Part shown: in pieces, positions 1 to 6,043 of the stretch
Numbering within the stretch: position 1 is the first letter of the stretch
How the letters are laid out: every line of letters begins with the position of its first letter
Assembly: GCA_013298455.1 (NCBI GenBank)
Contig: JAAFHR010000041.1
Location: forward strand, 1 to 12,963
Length of the DNA: 12,963 bases
Origin: Betaproteobacteria bacterium
GTDB lineage: Bacteria; Pseudomonadota; Gammaproteobacteria; Burkholderiales; Casimicrobiaceae
Reading direction: 5' to 3'
The notes under the pieces: model-generated
Told to the model about the DNA's origin: nothing
Database searches by the model: none
What the model saw: only the letters and a program-made list of their open reading frames with translations
Made by a program: the position numbers and the translations under genes

Positions 1-704
1 TCGGGGTTGGCCGCGACCTGCGTGGAAAATTCATCGATGCTGCGCGGCGCGACAAAGCGGCATTCACCGGCAACGTAGTCAAGGCTGTCGCTGCGCTTCA
101 TCGCCACGAGCGCCGCAATAAGTACGTCGTTACCAGCGTGTTTTGTGTTGCACGTGGCGGGCGTGCTAAGCCAAGTCGCCGGGTCGTCAATCGAGTTCCC
201 GGGAGCGAGCTGATACATCGTTTGCGCGGCCTCGAGAATCGGTCTGTAGCCGGTGCAACGACACAAGTTTCCCGCCAAAGCCTCGCAGACTGTTTCACGT
301 GACGGCGCGGCATCGTTTTTAAATAACGCAAACAGCGCCATCACAAACCCCGGCGTACAAAAGCCGCATTGCGAGGCATGGCAATTGACCATCGCCTGCT
401 GCACGGGGTGTAGCGCTGTTTTGCTCGCGAGGGACTCCACAGTGAAAAGCGCTTTGCCATCAAGTGTGGGCAGCAATCGAATGCAGGTGTTAATCGGTTT
501 CAGTGAGAGCTTGCCGTCGACATCAAGTTCGGCGAGCACCACTGTGCACGCGCCACAATCGCCCTCGGCGCAGCCCTCTTTGCTGCCAACGAGCCCGAGG
601 TGCTCGCGCAGGTATTGCAGCACCGATGTGTGCGGGTTGACGCCACAAACGCTGTGGGGTGCGCCGTTTAAGAGAAAGCGAACGGATGATGCAGCTGATT
701 TCAT
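1..704 (-). CDS. xdhA: Xanthine dehydrogenase small subunit, N-terminal part (2Fe-2S domains), cut by left edge
   Basis: Reading the minus strand from the ATG at 704 gives 234 codons with no stop, so the gene continues past the left edge. The first 160 residues carry the two [2Fe-2S] domains of the xanthine oxidase family. The plant-ferredoxin-type cluster ligands are C45, C50, C53 and C74 (motif GCAEGDCGAC). The second, alpha-helical cluster has C113, C116, C148 and C150 (motifs QCGFCTPG and LCRCTGY). Residues after about 185 should begin the linker and FAD-binding domain. In the family this subunit passes electrons from the molybdenum subunit (XdhB) to FAD and NAD+ during hypoxanthine/xanthine oxidation to urate in the cytoplasm. 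xdhB would be expected beyond the left edge. No clear Shine-Dalgarno precedes the ATG. A LysR-type regulator is divergent and is the likely controller. Family certain; substrate (xanthine rather than another purine or aldehyde) inferred from the two-cluster small-subunit form. Confidence 0.9.
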   Translation of the reverse strand, partial: MKSAASSVRFLLNGAPHSVCGVNPHTSVLQYLREHLGLVGSKEGCAEGDCGACTVVLAELDVDGKLSLKPINTCIRLLPTLDGKALFTVESLASKTALHPVQQAMVNCHASQCGFCTPGFVMALFALFKNDAAPSRETVCEALAGNLCRCTGYRPILEAAQTMYQLAPGNSIDDPATWLSTPATCNTKHAGNDVLIAALVAMKRSDSLDYVAGECRFVAPRSIDEFSTQVAANP

Positions 705-756
705 AATCGGAATTTACGCGCTCGGTGTATAAACCGCTGGGGTGCGAAACTTATGC

Positions 757-781
757 TCATTATCGACAAAGCCTATAGTGA
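757..781. promoter_or_regulatory. Candidate LysR-type regulator box between xdhA and lysR
   Basis: Interrupted inverted repeat TCATTAT-N11-ATAGTGA. The arms match at six of seven positions and contain the T-N11-A core (TAT-N11-ATA) typical of LysR-family binding sites. It overlaps a -10-like TATAGT (774-779) that would serve the regulator gene at 801, which fits negative autoregulation. On the other strand it is centred about 50 bp upstream of a possible xdhA start site, using TATACA (minus strand, 726-731) as the -10, which is a usual place for activation. The match is seen directly; binding is inferred. Confidence 0.5.
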
Positions 782-800
782 GCGCACCGCTCGCGAATTT

Positions 801-1754
801 ATGACATCTATCCCAACCGAACTTCACAGCGCTGCGCCACGCACCGATCGGATCGACACGCAGCTGATCCGCGTGTTGCATCTGGTGTTGACCGAGAAAA
901 GTGTCTCGCGCGCGGCTGATCGATTGGGGATCACGCAACCTGCGGTGAGCAGTGCGCTCAAACGGCTTCGGGAGTTAACAGGCGATTCGCTCTTGGTGCG
1001 CACCCGAAACGGCATGACACCGACCGAGCGCGCGCTCTCGCTCTTGGGGCCCGTCCGAAAGGCGCTCGAGGGCATCGATGAGATTTTGGACCGAGCGCCG
1101 CCGTTTGAGGCGGCGAAAACCACGCGCTCGTTTGGCGTGGGTGCGCCCGATTACTTCGACGCGTTTTTCTTGAGCAACTTGAGCGCTACGCTTCGAACCG
1201 AAGCGCCCAACGCCCGGCTCAACATCCGATCACTCTCTCTCGACATTGATTTCGAACGTTTGCTCGAAGACGGCGACATCGATGTGGTGCTCGGCAACTG
1301 GCCCAATCCGCCGGACTATTTGCGCACGCTGCCGCTGTTTGACGATGAGGTGGTGTGCATGGTGAGTCAACGCCATCCGTTCGCCAAGCGCGGCGAGATT
1401 ACGGCAGCGGAGTATCTAAAAGCGCAGCACTTGGCGCCTGTGCCCTACGCCGGAGGCGTTCGTGGGGCGATTGATGAGCACTTGCATCAGCTGGGGCATC
1501 GTCGCGATATTCGCGTGTCGTTACCGTATTTTCACGTTGCGCCGTATGTGCTCACAACGACGGATTTGGTCTTTACGACGGGGCGCCGTTTCGCCGAGCC
1601 GTTTGCAAAAATTTTGCCGCTTGCGGTGTTGCCCGCGCCGCTCAACTTTCCGCCGCTACGTTTCTACCAACTCTGGCATGAGCGCACTCACGAGAGCGTG
1701 GCTGCGCGCTGGCTCCGAGAGCACATTTCGCTCTTGGTAAAACGCTCGCGGTAG
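801..1754 (+). CDS. LysR-family transcriptional regulator, probable regulator of xdhA
   Basis: A 317-residue protein, the usual LysR length. Residues about 19-78 form the winged helix-turn-helix (recognition region around SVSRAADRLGITQPAVSSALKRLR, residues 34-57). Residues about 105-310 form the periplasmic-binding-protein-like effector domain. ATG 753 in the same frame would add 16 residues, but it would place coding sequence over the LysR-type box and the TATAGT -10-like element. ATG 801 also gives a normal N-terminus with the HTH starting near residue 19, so 801 is preferred; neither start has a strong Shine-Dalgarno. It is divergent from xdhA. LysR regulators usually control the divergent gene and themselves, so a purine or purine-breakdown intermediate is a reasonable but unproven effector. 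The stop codon directly abuts the stop of the convergent small gene at 1755. Confidence 0.88.
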   Translation: MTSIPTELHSAAPRTDRIDTQLIRVLHLVLTEKSVSRAADRLGITQPAVSSALKRLRELTGDSLLVRTRNGMTPTERALSLLGPVRKALEGIDEILDRAPPFEAAKTTRSFGVGAPDYFDAFFLSNLSATLRTEAPNARLNIRSLSLDIDFERLLEDGDIDVVLGNWPNPPDYLRTLPLFDDEVVCMVSQRHPFAKRGEITAAEYLKAQHLAPVPYAGGVRGAIDEHLHQLGHRRDIRVSLPYFHVAPYVLTTTDLVFTTGRRFAEPFAKILPLAVLPAPLNFPPLRFYQLWHERTHESVAARWLREHISLLVKRSR

Positions 1755-1955
1755 TTACTGAAACAGATTCGCAACGCTCGCGAGCACAACCAAGCTCGTC
1801 GCAGCGCCAGCGGTGCCCGCGAAATTGAAGCCTTCGAACTTTGCTTTTACTGCGCCAAATCCCTCGGCAATGGTGTCGCGCATGAACGCGAAACCGACGA
1901 GCACCAAAGCGGTTGCAGTGACGTTGAAGAGAAGAAAAGCGTTGAAGATATCCAT
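1755..1955 (-). CDS. Small two-helix membrane protein, unknown function
   Basis: A 66-residue product I do not recognise. Two hydrophobic stretches are visible, at about residues 7-25 and 46-65, joined by a charged, amphipathic middle (RDTIAEGFGAVKAKFEGF). It is therefore probably a small inner-membrane hairpin protein. Support for being real: an AAGGG-type Shine-Dalgarno (CAAGGG on the minus strand, plus-strand 1965-1970) nine bases before the ATG. There is also a TGTAAT -10-like box on the minus strand at 1982-1987, with a weak CTGCAA -35 sixteen bases upstream. It is tail-to-tail with the LysR gene with zero spacing, so no room exists for a terminator between them. No conserved motif is recognised. 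It could still be a chance ORF. Confidence 0.5.
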   Translation of the reverse strand: MDIFNAFLLFNVTATALVLVGFAFMRDTIAEGFGAVKAKFEGFNFAGTAGAATSLVVLASVANLFQ

Positions 1956-2469
1956 GATGTGTTGCCCTTGAGTGTTGAGTGATTACAGTGTGATTCGCGG
2001 TCGTTGCAGCGGTGTGTTTTGCTGCGATGGAGTGAACTGTAAAAACAAACTCAACTGCATGAAATGGGCGTGCGACGAAGCGCAGAAATGCTGCGCGAAA
2101 CCCCTGTAAACGCGTGCGAATTTGAAACTGTGTCACGGCTAGGGCGTGCTTCGCTTGGTGAATTTACCCAGCGTTCCGAACGATTTATGGCGCGGGTTGC
2201 GGGTATTTTGTGGCCAACCGCTCAATAGGCTACTTCACCAAACGTCTTTTTGTTATTGGGGTAGGTAGCGATTTGTGCAGTTTTCAAGAATTGGTTTTTA
2301 TTTAATGCAGCCCATATTGAATCTAGCGTTGCAGACTTTTGTTGTAATACCTATCTCACGACGTGGGCACGTCCGTTGCAAGCTTTCGAAACCCAGTCGC
2401 AGCGCAGACTCGCAGTGCGGCTACGCTCGTTTTCTCTACTCTACGCACCTCTATTTTTAGGAAATCTGT
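1956..2469. other. Intergenic region upstream of the ABC binding-protein gene
   Basis: About 510 bp without a convincing gene. The left 30 bp hold the likely promoter and ribosome site of the small minus-strand gene. The right side must hold the promoter of the binding-protein gene at 2470. The stretch around 2235-2350 is AT-rich and promoter-like, but I could not pick a -35/-10 pair with confidence. The short plus-strand ORF at 2275-2460 has no protein-like features. A Shine-Dalgarno AGGA at 2459-2462 serves the next gene. Confidence 0.5.
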
Positions 2470-3261
2470 ATGAAACTGACCCCGCTACGTGCGCTCTTCG
2501 CGGCGACTGTGATCGCCTTGGGCGCAACCAACGCTGCCGTCGCGCAAAACGCGCTCGACGACATCATGAAGAGCAAGGAAATCAAAATCGCGATCCCTAC
2601 CGATTTCCCGCCTTACGGCTTCGTAGGCACTGATTTGAAGCCGCAAGGGCTCGATATCGATATGGCGAACTACATTGGTGCAAAGCTCGGCGCGAAAACC
2701 GAATTGGTGCCCGTAACCAGCGCCAACCGTATTCCGTATCTGCAAACGAAGAAAGCCGATTTGGTGATTTCCACGCTCGGGAAAAATCCTGACCGTGAAA
2801 AAGTGATCGATTTCACCGCCGCCTATTCGCCGTTTTTTCAAGCGATCTTCGCGGCGAAATCATTGAGCATCAAATCTCCCGCAGATTTGGCGGGTAAATC
2901 GATTGCAGTCACGCGCGGCGCCATCGAAGACGCGGAGCTCACGAAAATCGCCCCCGCTGGCACCGACATCAAGCGCTTTGAAGACAACAACGCCACCGTG
3001 AGCGCATTCGTCTCAGGTCAAACCACCTTGCTCGCCACGGGCGCATCGGTCGCGGGCAACATGATGGCGCGAAACCCCAATCTCTCGGCCGAATACAAGC
3101 TGCTCCTGAAGGATTCGCCCAATTTCATCGGCGTGGCTAAAGGCGAAGACAAGCTGCGTTTGAAGATCAATGAAATCATTGCCGACGCTAAAAGGTCAGG
3201 CGACTTAGACAAGATGGCGCAAAAGTGGCTCGGGCGTCCGGCGGGAGATTTGCCGAATTAG
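2470..3261 (+). CDS. Periplasmic binding protein of a polar-amino-acid-type ABC importer
   Basis: A 263-residue protein of the SBP_bac_3 family (HisJ/GlnH/ArtJ type). Residues 1-25 are a Sec signal peptide (KLTPLR then a hydrophobic core, cleavage likely after AVA). The mature two-lobe domain starts with EIKIAIPTDFPPYGF and G60-LDIDMA. The motif NPDREKVIDFTAAY carries R109, aligned with the arginine that holds the ligand carboxylate in this family (HisJ Arg77). The position that in HisJ is Asp161, which binds the ligand amino group, aligns here with a glycine near 191 in GQTTLLATGAS, so the ligand may not be a standard amino acid; this alignment was done by eye. Shine-Dalgarno AGGA lies seven bases before the ATG. 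Two permease genes follow after a repeat-filled 350 bp gap. Confidence 0.9.
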   Translation: MKLTPLRALFAATVIALGATNAAVAQNALDDIMKSKEIKIAIPTDFPPYGFVGTDLKPQGLDIDMANYIGAKLGAKTELVPVTSANRIPYLQTKKADLVISTLGKNPDREKVIDFTAAYSPFFQAIFAAKSLSIKSPADLAGKSIAVTRGAIEDAELTKIAPAGTDIKRFEDNNATVSAFVSGQTTLLATGASVAGNMMARNPNLSAEYKLLLKDSPNFIGVAKGEDKLRLKINEIIADAKRSGDLDKMAQKWLGRPAGDLPN

Positions 3262-3319
3262 GCTGAAGGAAGGCGCAGTTCAGTGACTCATTCCGCCCCA
3301 GCGAGCGGGTTCTGAATAT

Positions 3320-3359
3320 CCCCCTCTCCCCCGGAGGGAGAGGGGTAGGGGAGAGGGGG
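3320..3359 (+). repeat. Family A repeat, unit A1 (ABC operon copy)
   Basis: The outer arms CCCCCTCTCCCC (3320-3331) and GGGGAGAGGGGG (3348-3359) are a perfect 12 bp inverted repeat, with a further GGAGGGAGAGGGG in between. It lies 58 bp after the stop codon of the binding-protein gene. Its reverse complement recurs at 8092-8131 with two substitutions and one single-base indel. Its right arm is also perfectly complementary to the left arm of A2 (3553-3564), so alternative RNA foldings are possible. Confidence 0.8.
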
Positions 3360-3436
3360 AAACTCGCGGGAACGCGACACGCCGTGCTCCGAACTACCTG
3401 CCCCAATACTGTTCACTTATGACCCAGCATTCAGTG

Positions 3437-3526
3437 TTTTTTGCCACAGATTTCACAGATTACGCAGATTTTTCGTGGCTGCGTTGGCGCTCATCTGTGC
3501 AATCTGTGGAATCTGTGGCTAAAAAA
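3437..3526. repeat. Family B repeat, copy 1 (CACAGATT-unit hairpin)
   Basis: A long imperfect inverted repeat. The left arm (3437-3471) starts with a T-run and GCCACAG, then three roughly nine-base units ending in AGATT. The right arm (3491-3526) mirrors it with ATCTGTG units and ends CTGTGGCTAAAAAA. The loop is about 20 bp. The T and A runs at the ends make a bidirectional terminator-like hairpin possible. A second copy lies at 5919-6017. I recall similar CACAGAT-rich dispersed repeats in many bacterial genomes, but their function is not settled. Confidence 0.75.
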
Positions 3527-3551
3527 TCTTAAGCGAACAGTTTTGCCACCT

Positions 3552-3589
3552 GCCCCCTCTCCCCAACCCTCTCCCACAAGGGGAGAGGG
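3552..3589 (+). repeat. Family A repeat, unit A2 (ABC operon copy)
   Basis: CCCTCTCCCC (3555-3564) pairs with GGGGAGAGGG (3580-3589), and an inner CCCTCTCCC (3567-3575) can compete for the same arm. The 32 bases 3552-3583 recur as an exact reverse complement at 8022-8053. It ends 21 bp before the TTG start of the first permease gene, so it forms most of that gene's leader. Confidence 0.8.
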
Positions 3590-3610
3590 CGCTAACCGAG
3601 ACCGCATCCC

Positions 3611-4288
3611 TTGCCCATCCAACTCGATTTCCTAGCTGTCCTCTCGCAATGGCCATTGCTCGTCAAAGGCATCGTCTGGACGATCACACTCACTGCGATT
3701 TCGGCGGTGCTCGGTGGCCTGGTCGGCGTGGGCTGCGCATGGCTTCGGATAAACGGTAACAAGCCGCTCAAGTGTCTGGCGGCGAGCTATGTGGAATTGA
3801 TTCGCAACACGCCGTTTATCGTTCAACTGTTTTTCATTTTTTTCGGCCTGCCAGCGGCAGGGGTGAAGCTCACCCCCGAGATTGCGAGCATCAATGCGAT
3901 GGTGGTGAATTTGGGGGCGTACGCGACAGAGATCGTTCGCGCAGGATTAGAGGCCACGCCGCGCGGTCAGACCGATGCGGCCAAGGCGATTGGCTTGTCG
4001 CGAATGCAGATGTTTCGCTTGGTAGTGTTGCCGCCTGCGCTTGCCAAAGTGTGGCCTGCGATGGTGAGCCAAATCATCATCGTGATGCTCGGTTCTGCGG
4101 TGTGCGGACAGATTTCCACCGAGGAACTTTCGTACGCGGCGAACCTGATTCAAAGCCGAAATTTCCGCGCGTTCGAATCGTTCATCGTTGCGGCGGCGCT
4201 GTATCTCACGCTCGCGATTGCGCTGCGAAAACTCTTGATGTGGATCGGTCCGACTTTCCTTTTTGGGAAGGGGCTTTCCAATGGTTGA
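3611..4288 (+). CDS. ABC transporter permease, polar-amino-acid family (first of two)
   Basis: A 225-residue inner-membrane permease of the HisM/HisQ (HisMQ) family with about five hydrophobic helices. Residues about 95-150 hold the cytoplasmic EAA loop that docks the ATPase (EIVRAGLEATPRGQTDAAKAIGLSRMQMFRLVVLPPA). Upstream of this, ELIRNTPFIVQLFFIFFGLP is a family hallmark. The frame has a stop at 3593 and no ATG before the first helix, so TTG 3611 is the best start; there is no clear Shine-Dalgarno and the leader is repeat A2. The stop overlaps the next permease start by 8 bp, indicating translational coupling. It should form a heterodimer with the next gene product to import the ligand held by the binding protein at 2470. 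Confidence 0.88.
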   Translation: MPIQLDFLAVLSQWPLLVKGIVWTITLTAISAVLGGLVGVGCAWLRINGNKPLKCLAASYVELIRNTPFIVQLFFIFFGLPAAGVKLTPEIASINAMVVNLGAYATEIVRAGLEATPRGQTDAAKAIGLSRMQMFRLVVLPPALAKVWPAMVSQIIIVMLGSAVCGQISTEELSYAANLIQSRNFRAFESFIVAAALYLTLAIALRKLLMWIGPTFLFGKGLSNG

Positions 4289-4934
4289 GTTCACGCTGTG
4301 GGACATCGTGCGAAACCTTGGTTTGGCAGCGCGTTGGACAGTCGCGCTTTCTTTGGTTGCGTTCATCGGCGGTGGAGTGGTTGGCCTGGCACTGCTTTTT
4401 GTACGAATCGGCAGCGGCCGAATCGTCAAGTCGCTCATCGCGGGCTACGTACAGGTGTTTCAAGGCACGCCCTTACTGATGCAGCTTTTTTTAGTGTATT
4501 TTGGACTCGCGGCGCTTGGTTTGCCCACGTCCGCATGGACGGCCGCAGCGGTCTGCTTAACGCTTTACGCCAGCGCGTTTTTGGCGGAAATTTGGCGCGG
4601 TTGCGTTGACGCCGTGCCTCGCGGGCAATGGGATGCCGCAAAGAGCATCGGCCTATCGTTTGCGCAGCAGCTTCGGTTCATCGTTCTTCCGCAAGCGGGG
4701 AAAATTGCCATAGCGCCCACGGTTGGGTTTTTAGTACAAGTGATTAAAGGCACGGCGCTCGCATCGATCATCGGTTTCGTCGAGCTCACCAAAGCCGCAC
4801 AGATGATCACCAACGCCACGTTCAAGCCGTTTGTCGTCTATAGCGTCGTTGCGTTGTTTTATTTTGCGCTTTGCTACCCGATTTCGCGATTGAGTAAGCG
4901 GCTTGAGTCGAGCATGGCGGTGTCGGGTCGTTGA
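4281..4934 (+). CDS. ABC transporter permease, polar-amino-acid family (second of two)
   Basis: A 217-residue HisMQ-family permease. Visible hallmarks are YVQVFQGTPLLMQLFLVYFGLA and the EAA loop EIWRGCVDAVPRGQWDAAKSIGLSFAQQLRFIVLPQA, with hydrophobic helices before and after. The ATG at 4281 is chosen because it has a GGAAGGGG Shine-Dalgarno seven bases upstream and overlaps the previous stop by 8 bp. An in-frame TTG at 4263 would put six extra residues over that ribosome site. No ATP-binding subunit gene follows; purC comes next after 58 bp, so the ATPase must be supplied from another locus. Confidence 0.88.
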   Translation: MVEFTLWDIVRNLGLAARWTVALSLVAFIGGGVVGLALLFVRIGSGRIVKSLIAGYVQVFQGTPLLMQLFLVYFGLAALGLPTSAWTAAAVCLTLYASAFLAEIWRGCVDAVPRGQWDAAKSIGLSFAQQLRFIVLPQAGKIAIAPTVGFLVQVIKGTALASIIGFVELTKAAQMITNATFKPFVVYSVVALFYFALCYPISRLSKRLESSMAVSGR

Positions 4935-4992
4935 GCTGACATCCTCACTGCGGGCGATAATTGCGGGCAACGACCCACCTCGCCCACCCACC

Positions 4993-5901
4993 ATGAACGC
5001 ATTGCACACGACTTCCATCACCTCACTACCGCTCCTCGCACGCGGCAAAGTCCGTGACAACTACGCTGTGGGCAGTGATCGCATCTTGATGGTGGCGAGC
5101 GACCGCATCAGCGCCTTTGATGTGATCATGGGCGAGCCGATTCCGGAAAAGGGCGCGCTGCTCACCGAAATGGCCTTGTTTTGGTTTGAGAAGCTTCACG
5201 GCATCGTGCCGAATCATTTGACGGGCGATGCGCCGGAGGGCGTTGTGACGGCTGCAGAACGTGCGCAGGTGGCTGGGCGCTCAATGCTTGTCAAACGATT
5301 GAAGCCATTGCCGGTTGAAGCTGTGGTTCGCGGCTATTTGGCGGGCTCCGGTTGGTCTGAATATCAGGCATCGCAATCGGTGTGCGGTGTGGCGCTGCCG
5401 CTGGGGCTTCAAAACGCGAGCAAATTGCCGACCCCGATTTTCACGCCCGCCACTAAAGCCGAGATGGGCGATCATGATGAAAACATTTCGTTCGAACGGA
5501 TGGTGTCAATCATCGGCGAGCCGCTCTCGATTCAGGTGCGCGACGCTGCAATTGCACTCTACGTTCGAGCGGCTGATTACGCCCTAACCCGTGGCATCAT
5601 CATCGCCGACACCAAGTTCGAATTCGGTTTAGACGAGCAAGGCACGCTCACCCTGATGGACGAGGTACTCACCCCCGATTCGTCGCGCTACTGGCCGATC
5701 GAGGGCTACGAGGCGGCATTCAAAGCGGGCAAGAACCCACCGAGTTACGACAAGCAGTTCTTGCGAGATTGGCTAGAAACTGCGATGGTTAGCGGTAAGC
5801 CGTGGGGCAAAACCGCACCTGCGCCTGCACTTCCCAACGAAGTGATTAAAGGAACGGCGGCGAAGTATCGTGATGCGTTGCGACGATTAACCGGCAAGTA
5901 G
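4993..5901 (+). CDS. purC: Phosphoribosylaminoimidazole-succinocarboxamide (SAICAR) synthase
   Basis: A 302-residue PurC, close to the usual 290-310 for this form. It joins CAIR and L-aspartate with ATP to give SAICAR, the aspartate-adding step of de novo purine synthesis, in the cytoplasm. Visible signatures are the N-terminal nucleotide-binding motif LLARGKVRDNY (residues 14-24), SDRISAFDV, the first family signature LPVEAVVRGYLAGSGW, and the second, IIIADTKFEFGLD. DEVLTPDSSRYWP is also conserved. ATG 4993 matches the family N-terminus; an upstream in-frame start at 4903 would overlap the permease gene. The 58 bp before it holds a weak TTGAGC / GATAAT pair (4931-4936, 4956-4961, spacing 19), so it may have its own promoter or be read through from the transporter genes. 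No other pur gene is adjacent. Confidence 0.96.
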   Translation: MNALHTTSITSLPLLARGKVRDNYAVGSDRILMVASDRISAFDVIMGEPIPEKGALLTEMALFWFEKLHGIVPNHLTGDAPEGVVTAAERAQVAGRSMLVKRLKPLPVEAVVRGYLAGSGWSEYQASQSVCGVALPLGLQNASKLPTPIFTPATKAEMGDHDENISFERMVSIIGEPLSIQVRDAAIALYVRAADYALTRGIIIADTKFEFGLDEQGTLTLMDEVLTPDSSRYWPIEGYEAAFKAGKNPPSYDKQFLRDWLETAMVSGKPWGKTAPAPALPNEVIKGTAAKYRDALRRLTGK

Positions 5902-5918
5902 CGAGAGCCAGAGAAAAG

Positions 5919-6017
5919 TTTTCGCCACTGATTTCACAGATTTCACACGTTGCTCAGATTTAGTCGTGCTCCAATCGCAAAAAATCTGTGTTCATCTGTG
6001 CAATCTTTGGCAAAAAA
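5919..6017. repeat. Family B repeat, copy 2, between convergent purC and fadJ
   Basis: Same design as 3437-3526 but more degenerate. The left arm runs TTTTCGCCACTG followed by ATTTCACAG units. The right arm runs AAAAATCTGTG, ATCTGTGCAATCTTTGGC and an A-run. It fills nearly the whole space between two tail-to-tail genes, where a hairpin with T-runs on both strands could end transcription from both sides. Confidence 0.7.
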
Positions 6018-6043
6018 TCAACCGCACTGATTTTGGTGAGCCA

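Noticed and set aside
253..732. Plus-strand 159-codon ORF opposite xdhA
   Set aside because: The minus strand encodes an unmistakable two-cluster iron-sulfur protein over the same bases; the plus-strand product is low-complexity and serine-rich.
1642..2136. Minus-strand 164-codon ORF overlapping the end of the LysR gene
   Set aside because: Histidine/arginine-rich shadow of the regulator and of the small membrane-protein gene; no domain or ribosome site seen.
2275..2460. Short ORF upstream of the binding-protein gene
   Set aside because: No ribosome site and no recognisable composition; it lies in the presumed promoter region.
3437..3526. Possible CRISPR-like array of short repeats
   Set aside because: The units are about nine bases, adjacent without unique spacers, and arranged as one inverted repeat; no cas gene is present.
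3772..4479. 235-codon plus-strand ORF across the permease junction
   Set aside because: Out-of-frame shadow of two well-supported permease genes, rich in Arg, Cys, Ser and Gly.
4903..4992. Upstream in-frame start extending purC by 30 residues
   Set aside because: It would overlap the permease gene, and the known PurC N-terminus begins close to ATG 4993.
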